From positions 1 through 11,917 of the forward strand of contig DCHB01000045.1 in assembly GCA_002314685.1 (NCBI GenBank): DNA of 11,917 nt, written 5' to 3'. The first letter of the stretch is position 1. Every line of letters starts with the position of its first letter. This DNA comes from Clostridiales bacterium UBA1763 (GTDB lineage: Bacteria; Bacillota; Clostridia; Oscillospirales; Oscillospiraceae). The translations under genes were made by a program, and so were the position numbers. Below the pieces are notes generated by a model that saw nothing but the letters and a program-made list of their open reading frames with translations, did not search any database and was not told the DNA's origin. Positions 1 through 5,570 of this stretch are shown in pieces.

Positions 1-23
1 CTCATCACTCATCACTCATCACT
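1..23 (-). repeat. Heptamer array H1 behind the mscL terminator
   Basis: Three tandem copies of a 7-base unit (ACTCATC on the plus strand, GATGAGT on the minus strand) run from the window edge to the base next to the terminator stem. Read in the direction of mscL transcription, the array lies just past the terminator. The same unit recurs in every gene-free zone of the window. Its left end is outside the window. Confidence 0.9.
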
Positions 24-25
24 GA

Positions 26-58
26 AAAAACCTCGGGACAAAATGTCCCGAGGTTTTT
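26..58 (-). terminator. Bidirectional intrinsic terminator of serS-mscL
   Basis: AAAAACCTCGGGACA (26-40) and TGTCCCGAGGTTTTT (44-58) form a perfect 15-bp inverted repeat with an AAA loop. The GC core is flanked by A and T runs on both sides, so it can terminate in either direction. It begins 8 bases past the mscL stop codon. Confidence 0.95.
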
Positions 59-65
59 CTATGTA

Positions 66-464
66 TCACTTGTTTTTGAGCTCTTCGAGAATGTCGGCGA
101 GCAGCTCCTCAGTCGTGGGGGGCTTGGGTGCCTCGGGCTCCTCGGGCTTGGGCTCTTCCTTCTTCTTGCCGATAGTCGCAAGCTTGTTGACTATCTTCAC
201 AAGCAGGAACACGACAAACGCCATAATGATGAAGTTAATAACATCCATTACGAACGCGCCGTAGCACAGCTTCGCCTTGCCGATTGTGAGGCAAAGACCG
301 TTGAAGCCCTCGGTGCTGAAGCAGCCGATAATCGGGTTTATGAGGTTTTCGATGAGCGAGGTCACGAGTGCGGTGAATGCGCCGCCTATGATAACGCCGA
401 CTGCCAGATCCATGACATTGCCGCGCAGGGCAAACGCCTTGAACTCTTCAAGAAACTTTTTCAT
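66..464 (-). CDS. mscL: Large-conductance mechanosensitive channel MscL
   Basis: MscL is a homopentameric inner-membrane channel that opens under membrane tension and releases solutes during hypo-osmotic shock. The 132-aa length is normal for the family. The N-terminus carries the amphipathic start (MKKFLEEFKAFALRGN) and the conserved first membrane helix with DLAVGVIIGGAF at about 19-30. The second helix is at about 70-97. A Lys/Glu/Pro-rich linker leads to the short C-terminal helix TEELLADILEEL that bundles the pentamer in the cytoplasm. The ATG start has an AAGGAGAG ribosome site. It lies 21 bases behind serS with no terminator between, so it is probably co-transcribed with serS, and the terminator at 26-58 follows it. 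Identification is firm; regulation is inferred from spacing only. Confidence 0.97.
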   Translation of the reverse strand: MKKFLEEFKAFALRGNVMDLAVGVIIGGAFTALVTSLIENLINPIIGCFSTEGFNGLCLTIGKAKLCYGAFVMDVINFIIMAFVVFLLVKIVNKLATIGKKKEEPKPEEPEAPKPPTTEELLADILEELKNK

Positions 465-485
465 TTGTTCTCTCCTTATATTTAT

Positions 486-1790
486 TTATTTTTTGGGTAT
501 CAGAATTTCGGTGCCGCCCATGTAGGGACGCAGTACCTCGGGTATTGTAACACTGCCGTCTGCCTGCAGATGATTTTCAAGGAAGGCAATCAGCATACGG
601 GGAGGTGCCGCAACGGTATTGTTAAGGGTGTGGGGCAGATAGGTCCTGCCGTCCTCGCCCTTGACGCGCATCTTGAGTCTGCGTGCCTGCGCATCGCCGA
701 GATTTGAGCAGGAGCAAACCTCAAAATACTTCTGCTGACGCGGTGACCACGCTTCAATATCGCAGGACTTGACCTTGAGGTCGGCGAGGTCGCCCGAGCA
801 GCACTCAAGCTGACGCACGGGAATTTCCATACTGCGGAACAGCTCAACGGAGTATCTCCACATCTTTTCGTACCATTCCTTGCTGTCCTCGGGCTTGCAG
901 ACGACTATCATTTCCTGCTTTTCAAACTGGTGGATGCGGTAAACGCCGCGCTCCTCAATGCCGTGTGCGCCCTTTTCCTTGCGGAAGCAGGGTGAATAGC
1001 TCGTCAGCGTCTGCGGAAGCTTGCCCTCGGGGATTATCTGATCGATGAACTTACCTATCATGGAGTGCTCGCTCGTGCCGATGAGGTACAGATCCTCGCC
1101 CTCAATCTTATACATCATGGAATCCATGTCGGTCTGGCTCATAACGCCCTCGACAACATTGCCGTGAATCATAAACGGGGGGATGCAGTAGGTGAAGCCC
1201 TTGCTTATCATGAAATCTCTTGCGTAGGCAAGAACTGCGGAGTGCAGTCTCGCAATATCGCCCATGAGATAGTAGAAGCCGTTGCCCGAAACTCTGCCCG
1301 CGGCATCCATGTCAACGCCGTCAAAGCCCTCCATTATCTCGGTGTGGTAGGGCACGGGGAACTCGGGAACGACGGCATCGCCGAAGCGCTCAACCTCAAC
1401 GTTGCTTCCGTCATCGGGACCGATGGGCACGGACTCGTCTATAATATTCGGAATGGTCATCATAATCGTGCGGATGCGCTCGCTCATCTCGGCGGTCTGC
1501 TTTTCAAGCTCCGCAAGACGCTCTGCGTTTGCCTTGACCTGCGCCTTTGCCGCCTCAGCCTCCTCGAGCTTTGACGGGTCCTTCTTCGCCTGTCCCATGA
1601 GCATACCGACCTGCTTTGACAGCGTGTTGCGGGATGCGCGAAGCTCGTTCGCCTCTGTCAGTGCCGCACGGTAGCTCACGTCAAGCTCCAAAACCTCGTC
1701 AACGAGAGGGAGCTTTGCGTCCTGAAACTTCTTCTTGATGTTCTCTTTTACTATCTCGGGATTTTCTCTTACAAACTTAATATCAAGCAT
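486..1790 (-). CDS. serS: Seryl-tRNA synthetase (divergent class II type)
   Basis: This cytoplasmic enzyme charges tRNA-Ser with serine. The 434 aa give the normal layout: an N-terminal antiparallel coiled coil (about 28-108, rich in Ala/Glu/Lys) that grips the tRNA long arm, then the class II catalytic core. Motif 2 is at about 266-293 (SPCFRKEKGAHG...FEKQE) and motif 3 at about 390-408 (ending FLENHL). The serine pocket reads GTSE (238-241) where most bacteria have TAE, and motif 3 reads AAPPRMLIAFLEN, without the glycines of the common form; it is thus a divergent member of the family. The ATG start has an AAGGAG site. It follows parB by 36 bases, with no T-box leader or terminator visible in the gap, so it seems to ride on the parAB transcript. 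mscL follows. Confidence 0.96.
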   Translation of the reverse strand: MLDIKFVRENPEIVKENIKKKFQDAKLPLVDEVLELDVSYRAALTEANELRASRNTLSKQVGMLMGQAKKDPSKLEEAEAAKAQVKANAERLAELEKQTAEMSERIRTIMMTIPNIIDESVPIGPDDGSNVEVERFGDAVVPEFPVPYHTEIMEGFDGVDMDAAGRVSGNGFYYLMGDIARLHSAVLAYARDFMISKGFTYCIPPFMIHGNVVEGVMSQTDMDSMMYKIEGEDLYLIGTSEHSMIGKFIDQIIPEGKLPQTLTSYSPCFRKEKGAHGIEERGVYRIHQFEKQEMIVVCKPEDSKEWYEKMWRYSVELFRSMEIPVRQLECCSGDLADLKVKSCDIEAWSPRQQKYFEVCSCSNLGDAQARRLKMRVKGEDGRTYLPHTLNNTVAAPPRMLIAFLENHLQADGSVTIPEVLRPYMGGTEILIPKK

Positions 1791-1826
1791 CTTGATAACT
1801 CCTTGTTATATTTATACAATAATTGT

Positions 1827-2735
1827 TTACTTATCGTTATTTTCCTGCCATGTATTGCCCATTCTTGCAAGATTTGCAATGAGCGCCTCGCGGTCATCGG
1901 CATCGTAAAATTCAAGCGTGATCCTTCCGCTACGCTTGCCGCAGTCGATTTTAACCTTGCGGGCAAGTGTGCGGCTGAGGTAATCCTCGGTGTCCGCTAT
2001 ATAGTCAACGAAAAGCTCCTCGCTCTTTGTGACCTCCTTGACGGGCTCGTTTAGCTTCTTGACGGTCTTTGCGACAAGCTGTTCCGTCTTTCGCACAGAC
2101 AAGCCGCCGTCAATTACGCTTTTCGCCGTCTGGATTTGCAGGGCGGCATCATTTAAGGGGAGCAGGCTTCTTGCGTGGCCTGCGGACAGCTTACCGTCCT
2201 CAACAAGCTTCAAGACCTCGGAATTAAGCCCGAGCAGTCGCATCGCATTCGCAACTGCGGGTCTTGACTTGCCGACGCTCTTAGCCGCCTCCTCCTGCGT
2301 GAGACCGTATTCCTCGATGAGACTTTTGTAGCCGAGCGCCTCTTCAATCGGGTTTAAGTCCTCGCGCTGGAGATTTTCAACGAGCGCAAGCTCCGCAACT
2401 CTGCGGTCATCGGCGACAATAACCCGCACGGGCACCTCAACGAGTCCCGCAAGGCGGCTTGCACGCCAACGCCTTTCGCCCGCAATTATCTGATAGTAGC
2501 CGTTATCCTGCTTTCGCACCGTTATCGGCTGAATTAAGCCGTACTGCGCGATTGAATCCGCAAGCTCCTGCAGCTTTTCATCGTCAAATTTATTTCTCGG
2601 CTGTTCGGCACGCGGCTCAACCTTTGTAATCGGGAGATTCAGAAGCTCGCCTTCTGCTTCATTTTCGGTCAAATCCTCGCCGAAAAGCTCGCTCAAGCCC
2701 CTTCCGAGCCCTTTTTTCATCTCTTTAGGCATCAT
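1827..2735 (-). CDS. parB: Chromosome-partitioning protein ParB (Spo0J)
   Basis: ParB is a CTP-dependent DNA clamp that loads at parS, spreads on flanking DNA, recruits SMC/condensin and stimulates ParA ATPase. The 302 aa show the family order: an N-terminal basic GLGRGL segment (9-14) of the type that contacts ParA; the ParB/Srx CTP-binding domain with GERRWR (86-91) and ENLQRED (120-126); the helix-turn-helix parS reader (about 145-185, LTQEEAAKSVGKSRPAV); and a C-terminal dimerisation domain. The start overlaps the parA stop. Two tandem ATG codons are present: the first (2735) is only 3 bases from GGAG, the second (2732) is 6 bases away and may be the one used. Two parS sites lie upstream of parA. 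The clear chromosomal ParB features argue against a plasmid origin. Confidence 0.96.
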   Translation of the reverse strand: MMPKEMKKGLGRGLSELFGEDLTENEAEGELLNLPITKVEPRAEQPRNKFDDEKLQELADSIAQYGLIQPITVRKQDNGYYQIIAGERRWRASRLAGLVEVPVRVIVADDRRVAELALVENLQREDLNPIEEALGYKSLIEEYGLTQEEAAKSVGKSRPAVANAMRLLGLNSEVLKLVEDGKLSAGHARSLLPLNDAALQIQTAKSVIDGGLSVRKTEQLVAKTVKKLNEPVKEVTKSEELFVDYIADTEDYLSRTLARKVKIDCGKRSGRITLEFYDADDREALIANLARMGNTWQENNDK

Positions 2736-3493
2736 TTACTCCTTTCGCGCTTGAGAAATTCATCCGCAAGCTTCATATAGGCGCGACTGCCCTTGTTTAT
2801 TCTGTCATACACTACGCCGGGCTTTCCGTGACTCGGTGCCTCGGAAAGGCGTACACTGCGCGGTATCTGCGTCTCGTAAACCTTATCCCCGAAATATTCA
2901 TTCAGCTCAAACGTGACCTGCTGAGTGAGATTTGTTCGCGAGTCGTACATGGTCAGAACGATACCCTGAATGCTCAAATTCGGATTAAGACGCTTTTTGC
3001 AGAGCTTTATCGTGGTCATGAGGTCTGTAATGCCCTCAAGAGCGTAATATTCGCACTGCATGGGGATAATTATGCTGTCTGCCGCGACAAGTGCATTGAG
3101 CGTCAAAAGCTCAAGAGACGGGGGACAGTCGATGAATATGTAATCGTAATCGTTATAAACAAGCTGAAGCGCATTTTTGAGGACGTATTCACGCTTTTCC
3201 GCGAGCACAAGCGCAACAGTCGCGCCCGAAAGCTCCTTGTTCGACGGAATTACATCGCCGTAGGGCGTCTTGCGAATGCAGTCGTAAATATCCGCGTTCT
3301 TCGCAATCAGCTCATACGCGCCCGGGGTGGAGTATTTGTTAACACCCATGCCCGAGGTTGTGTTGCCCTGAGGGTCACAATCGAGGATGAGCACTCTTTT
3401 ACCCTTCATTTTCAGCGCACAGCAGAGGTTTACGCAGGTCGTCGTTTTGCCGACGCCGCCTTTTTGGTTTGCTATTGCAATTATTTTGGACAT
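2732..3493 (-). CDS. parA: Chromosome-partitioning ATPase ParA (Soj)
   Basis: ParA is a Walker-type ATPase that binds nucleoid DNA non-specifically as an ATP dimer and, with ParB, drives origin segregation; in Bacillus the homologue Soj also controls DnaA. The 253 aa are typical of the chromosomal short form, which lacks the N-terminal DNA-binding domain of plasmid type Ia ParA. The deviant Walker A is KGGVGKTT (11-18), the switch I region is DCDPQGN (38-44), and Walker B is IFIDCPPSL (119-127). The ATG start has a GAGGTG site. The gene has its own sigma-A-like promoter next to a parS site, and its TGA stop overlaps the parB start, indicating translational coupling. Confidence 0.97.
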   Translation of the reverse strand: MSKIIAIANQKGGVGKTTTCVNLCCALKMKGKRVLILDCDPQGNTTSGMGVNKYSTPGAYELIAKNADIYDCIRKTPYGDVIPSNKELSGATVALVLAEKREYVLKNALQLVYNDYDYIFIDCPPSLELLTLNALVAADSIIIPMQCEYYALEGITDLMTTIKLCKKRLNPNLSIQGIVLTMYDSRTNLTQQVTFELNEYFGDKVYETQIPRSVRLSEAPSHGKPGVVYDRINKGSRAYMKLADEFLKRERSK

Positions 3494-3511
3494 AATTTCA
3501 CCTCAAACGCT

Positions 3512-3540
3512 ATTATAACCTCTGTTGTCGCGTTTTTCAA
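3512..3540 (-). promoter_or_regulatory. Sigma-A promoter of parAB
   Basis: Read on the minus strand: -35 TTGAAA (3540-3535), a 17-base spacer, and a perfect -10 TATAAT (3517-3512), with the parA ATG 18 bases past the -10. This is the clearest promoter in the window. The -35 box touches the parS site at 3541-3556. Confidence 0.9.
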
Positions 3541-3556
3541 TGTTTCACATGAAACA
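3541..3556. promoter_or_regulatory. parS: parS site 1 (promoter-proximal)
   Basis: TGTTTCACATGAAACA matches the well-known bacterial parS consensus (TGTTTCACGTGAAACA, as in Bacillus) at 15 of 16 positions; the one change, G to A, is in the central CACGTG. It abuts the -35 box of the parA promoter, so bound ParB would sit beside RNA polymerase. Confidence 0.9.
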
Positions 3557-3574
3557 TTTTGATTTTTTTGCAAA

Positions 3575-3590
3575 AGTTTCACGTGAAACA
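3575..3590. promoter_or_regulatory. parS: parS site 2 (full 14-bp palindrome)
   Basis: AGTTTCACGTGAAACA contains the perfect palindrome GTTTCACGTGAAAC and differs from consensus only in the first base. It lies 34 bases (start to start) from site 1 and touches the stop codon of gpr. Both fit ParB loading sites. Confidence 0.92.
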
Positions 3591-4436
3591 CTACTCAACG
3601 AGCAAATCCACATCCTCAACCGTCAAGCCCTCGTGCAAAGCGAGATTTATCCCGTATGCGATGAGCTTTGCCGATGAGCGCACAAGCTCGTCGATATTCC
3701 GCGGCGTGACGAACAAGCCCGCCGCCTCGGCCGCGTCGGTGAATGCGGCGGCGTCAATAACCGTCGGCACGCCGATGGCGATTACGGGCACGCCGAGAGC
3801 TTCAATGTTGACTGCACCGCGATTATTGCCGACACCCGAGCCGGGCGAGATGCCCGTATCGCAAATCTGAACATTTTTGCACAGCCTGCCGAGCTCGGCG
3901 GTGGCGAGGGCATCGACGGCGAGGACACAATCGGGCTTAATGTGTCCGCAGACCGCCGCAAGCTCGTCAACACTCTCGATACCCGTCGTGCCGAGAACGC
4001 CTGTGCGCACTACGCTAACGGTTGACAATGCCGCAAACTGCTCGGGCAGGGAGGCTTTCAAGTGCCGAGTTACGATAATTCCGTCGGCAGTATATGGTCC
4101 GAGGGCATCGGGAGTGACAGATTTATTGCCGAGGCAGGCGATAAGAAACGATTTTGCCCCCGTAATCGCTTGAAACGAGCGCAAAACCTCCGATATAGCC
4201 GTGACGCAATCGCGAAATGCGTTGCTTCGTCTTTTGGTATATTCTTCCATTTTAACAGTGTAATAATTGCCCTTAGGCTTACCGAGGGCGAGGGCGGCGG
4301 TGTCAGAATTTATCTCGACGCGGCTGACAGCGCATGAGCCGAAATGCAGAGCTTCGGTGAAAACGCCGTCCGTCTTGAGCTTTATGCGCGAAGCCGCCTC
4401 ATCGGCGAGGTCGGTGCGTGCGAAATTTGCCTGCAA
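3591..4436 (-). CDS. gpr: Germination protease GPR (spore protease)
   Basis: GPR is a self-processing aspartate-type protease, made in the forespore and activated on germination, that degrades the small acid-soluble proteins coating spore DNA. Motifs of the family seen here: RTDLADEA near the N-terminus, GNKSVTPDALGP (about one-third in), GVLGTTGIES, and DTGISPGSGVGNNRG, followed by GVPVIAIGVPTVIDAAAF. The start is uncertain. The frame opens upstream at a GTG (4487, giving 298 aa) without a ribosome site. I prefer the TTG at 4436 (about 281 aa), which has a weak GGATG site 8 bases ahead and puts RTDL close to the N-terminus as in relatives. No forespore sigma-G promoter could be recognised. 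It lies upstream of parAB on the same strand, separated by the parS pair. It is the only gene here that shows the host forms spores. Confidence 0.92.
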   Translation of the reverse strand: MQANFARTDLADEAASRIKLKTDGVFTEALHFGSCAVSRVEINSDTAALALGKPKGNYYTVKMEEYTKRRSNAFRDCVTAISEVLRSFQAITGAKSFLIACLGNKSVTPDALGPYTADGIIVTRHLKASLPEQFAALSTVSVVRTGVLGTTGIESVDELAAVCGHIKPDCVLAVDALATAELGRLCKNVQICDTGISPGSGVGNNRGAVNIEALGVPVIAIGVPTVIDAAAFTDAAEAAGLFVTPRNIDELVRSSAKLIAYGINLALHEGLTVEDVDLLVE

Positions 4437-4533
4437 AATAATCACATCCAATATCAATATATAGTGTATTATTTCCGACGAAACCACAACTAATGCCTAA
4501 GGCAAAAAAATATTCAGAAAATTAAGAAAAAGC

Positions 4534-4562
4534 TTGATTTTTCAGTAATTTGATGTTAAACT
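4534..4562 (+). promoter_or_regulatory. Probable sigma-A promoter of rpsT
   Basis: -35 TTGATT (4534-4539), a 17-base spacer, and -10 TAAACT (4557-4562). Four of six bases match in each box and the spacing is ideal. The start site would be near 4569, giving a leader of about 147 bases. Confidence 0.6.
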
Positions 4563-4569
4563 TTATCTC

Positions 4570-4715
4570 TGCGAGCTATGCCCGCAATCGTTAATGTTAT
4601 TCAGTCCCAAAACGGCAGTAACCATCAGCTCAGTCTGATAGCCGGCGAAAACCGGCGGTATTCGCCGGAAAATCCCGTGTGGATTTTTGTTACTAAGTTA
4701 TAAGGAGGTGCCACG
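4570..4715 (+). promoter_or_regulatory. Structured 5' leader of rpsT, candidate S20 autoregulatory RNA
   Basis: The untranslated leader is long for an 87-codon ribosomal protein gene. Hairpin 1 pairs ATCAG (4624-4628) with CTGAT (4635-4639). Just after it CCGGCGAA (4642-4649) pairs perfectly with TTCGCCGG (4661-4668). The loop contains a third CCGGCG (4652-4657), so other pairings exclude this one: GCCGG (4641-4645) with CCGGC (4652-4656), or CCGGCG (4652-4657) with CGCCGG (4663-4668). The ribosome site is AAGGAGGTG (4702-4710). S20 is known to repress its own translation in E. coli; that this leader does so is inference. Confidence 0.5.
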
Positions 4716-4979
4716 ATGCCCAACATTAAGTCCGCAATGAAGAGAGACGCTCTTTCCAAGCAGTTCCGCGCCAAGAACCGCGCAGACAAGACCGCACTCA
4801 AGAACATCATCAAGAAGTTCGACGCAGCAGTCGAAGCAGGTGATAAGGCAGTTGCAGAGGTAAACTACAAGGCAGCAGTCAAGGCTGTTGACCAGGCAGC
4901 AGCTAAGGGTCTTATCCACAAGAACAATGCAGCACACAAGAAGTCCGCAATGACCGTCAAGCTCAACAAGATGGCATAA
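4716..4979 (+). CDS. rpsT: 30S ribosomal protein bS20
   Basis: bS20 binds 16S rRNA at the base of the body of the small subunit and supports 30S assembly. The 87 aa match the family length. The start MPNIKSAMKRD, the run of Lys/Arg-rich helices (RAKNRADKTALKN) and the C-terminal GLIHKNNAAHKKSAM block are characteristic. The composition is highly basic and Ala-rich. A near-perfect ribosome site (AAGGAGGTG) lies 5 bases before the ATG. It is the only gene on the plus strand here, transcribed alone between its own promoter and a strong terminator, and divergent from gpr. Codon use (AAG, GCA, AAC rich) looks more biased than in its neighbours, as expected for a highly expressed gene. Confidence 0.98.
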   Translation: MPNIKSAMKRDALSKQFRAKNRADKTALKNIIKKFDAAVEAGDKAVAEVNYKAAVKAVDQAAAKGLIHKNNAAHKKSAMTVKLNKMA

Positions 4980-4991
4980 TCGGCTTTTAAT

Positions 4992-5028
4992 AAAAAAGAC
5001 CGTAGTACAAAGTACTGCGGTCTTTTTT
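4992..5028 (+). terminator. Bidirectional intrinsic terminator of rpsT
   Basis: AAAAAAGACCGTAGTAC (4992-5008) pairs with GTACTGCGGTCTTTTTT (5012-5028) with one G-T wobble and an AAA loop, then a T run. The A run on the other side lets it work for the converging minus-strand operon too, for which no nearer terminator is visible. Confidence 0.93.
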
Positions 5029-5030
5029 TA

Positions 5031-5069
5031 GTGATGAACTAAGAGTGATGAGTGATGAGTGAAGAGTGT
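5031..5069 (+). repeat. Heptamer array H2 behind the rpsT terminator
   Basis: GATGAGT/GAAGAGT units on the plus strand, opened by GAACTAAGAGTGA directly past the terminator T run. The gyrA terminator is followed by the same opening on the opposite strand (9020-9008). Confidence 0.85.
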
Positions 5070-5085
5070 TTGGGCTTGGATATAG

Positions 5086-5136
5086 TTTGCACCCGTAGGG
5101 GTGAATGGAGCGTCAGCGAAATGAGCCCGTTTTGCG
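5086..5136 (-). repeat. R3 element, copy A (minus-strand orientation)
   Basis: Reverse complement of the 8688-8740 copy, with scattered changes. It includes the short hairpin CACCC-GTAG-GGGTG (about 5090-5105) and the shared GAATGGAGCG and ATGAGCCCG blocks. A heptamer array follows on its right. No coding role is seen. Confidence 0.8.
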
Positions 5137-5161
5137 AGTGATGAACTATGAGTGATGAGTT
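5137..5161 (+). repeat. Heptamer array H3 between R3 and R1
   Basis: Short array GAGTGATGAACTATGAGTGATGAGT-like, reading GATGAGT on the plus strand as in H2. It separates R3 from R1, which are directly joined in zone B. Confidence 0.75.
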
Positions 5162-5372
5162 GATTTGCTGAATATAGTGCAGGTGTAATTTCTTCGACTT
5201 TTCTTTGTTTCGCCAAAGAAAAGTTGCAAAAGAAACGCGACCAAGGGGCTTAGCCGCCCCTTGGAACCTTGCACAACGCACTATTTCCGCCGCAAAGTCT
5301 TTACTTGGTATTCCCCCGATGCACCTGCGGCGGTTTTCTATACACTTCAGCCACGCACATCTTTACAGGCTG
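5158..5372 (-). repeat. R1 structured repeat, copy A
   Basis: About 210 bp, the reverse complement of the 8770-8976 copy. Conserved stems: ACTTTTCTTTG (5197-5207) with CAAAGAAAAGT (5214-5224), perfect 11 bp; CCAAGGGGC (5241-5249) with GCCCCTTGG (5256-5264), perfect 9 bp; CCGCCGCA (5287-5294) with TGCGGCGG (5326-5333), perfect 8 bp; and CAGCC/GGCTG at the far end. The second stem differs in sequence from copies B and C but still pairs. Function unknown; it may be a structured RNA or a non-autonomous mobile element. Confidence 0.88.
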
Positions 5373-5379
5373 CTTTTTC

Positions 5380-5493
5380 AATTTCGTTTAGAAGCTTCAT
5401 CTAATCGTTATTGCGGATGCCCGACCGGTGACTGCCTGCTAAAGTTAAGATGTACCCTAACAAATCGGTACGGCTCAAAGTTTAGCACCAAAC
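5380..5493 (+). repeat. R2 structured repeat, copy A
   Basis: About 112 bp, aligning without gaps to 11582-11694 with roughly 20 differences. Hairpin TTAGA (5388-5392) with TCTAA (5400-5404); long-range pair TGCTAAA (5437-5443) with TTTAGCA (5481-5487); central conserved GATGCCCGACCGGTGAC. It joins R1 at its left and a heptamer array at its right. Function unknown. Confidence 0.85.
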
Positions 5494-5570
5494 ACTCATC
5501 ACTCATCACTCATCACTCATCACTCTTCACTCATCACTCATCACTCTTCACTCATCACTCTTCACTCATA
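5494..5570 (-). repeat. Heptamer array H4, longest, running into the ECF stop codon
   Basis: About eleven ACTCATC/ACTCTTC units on the plus strand. On the minus strand the array begins with the TGA stop (5568-5566) of the ECF gene. Read as GATGAGT the unit has TGA in all three frames; read as ACTCATC it has no stops. Confidence 0.9.

Larger units (their letters stand above)
4437..4715. other. Divergent intergenic region gpr / rpsT
   Basis: This stretch without a confident gene holds the possible N-terminal extension of gpr (4437-4487), an AT-rich segment with a palindrome TGCCTAAGGCA (4494-4504) of unknown role, the likely rpsT promoter (4534-4562) and the structured rpsT leader (about 4570-4715). 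Confidence 0.7.
5029..5565. other. Gene-free repeat zone A (rpsT / ECF gene)
   Basis: About 536 bases between converging genes. Order on the plus strand: heptamer array, R3 (reversed relative to zone B), heptamer array, R1 (reversed), R2, long heptamer array ending in the stop codon of the ECF gene. An open frame of 130 codons at 5205-5597 is only a translation of the repeats and is not called as a gene. Confidence 0.85.

Noticed and set aside
4494..4504. Operator at the palindrome TGCCTAAGGCA
   Set aside because: The palindrome is short, occurs once and matches no regulator site I recognise.
4440..4520. Forespore sigma-G/F promoter of gpr
   Set aside because: GCATT and a CACTATA-like box occur but about 25 bases apart, too far for these sigma factors.
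4641..4668. FMN riboswitch, because ACCGGCGGTA resembles part of the RFN element
   Set aside because: The other conserved RFN segments (such as the GGGTGAAATTCCC part) are missing, the rpsT context does not fit, and the match is explained by the local hairpin.
5158..5372. Insertion sequence
   Set aside because: No transposase frame, no clear terminal inverted repeats at the R1 borders, and no target duplication could be seen; a non-autonomous element is still possible and kept as an open option.
5494..5570. CRISPR-like array
   Set aside because: The unit is 7 bases without spacers; it is a simple tandem repeat.
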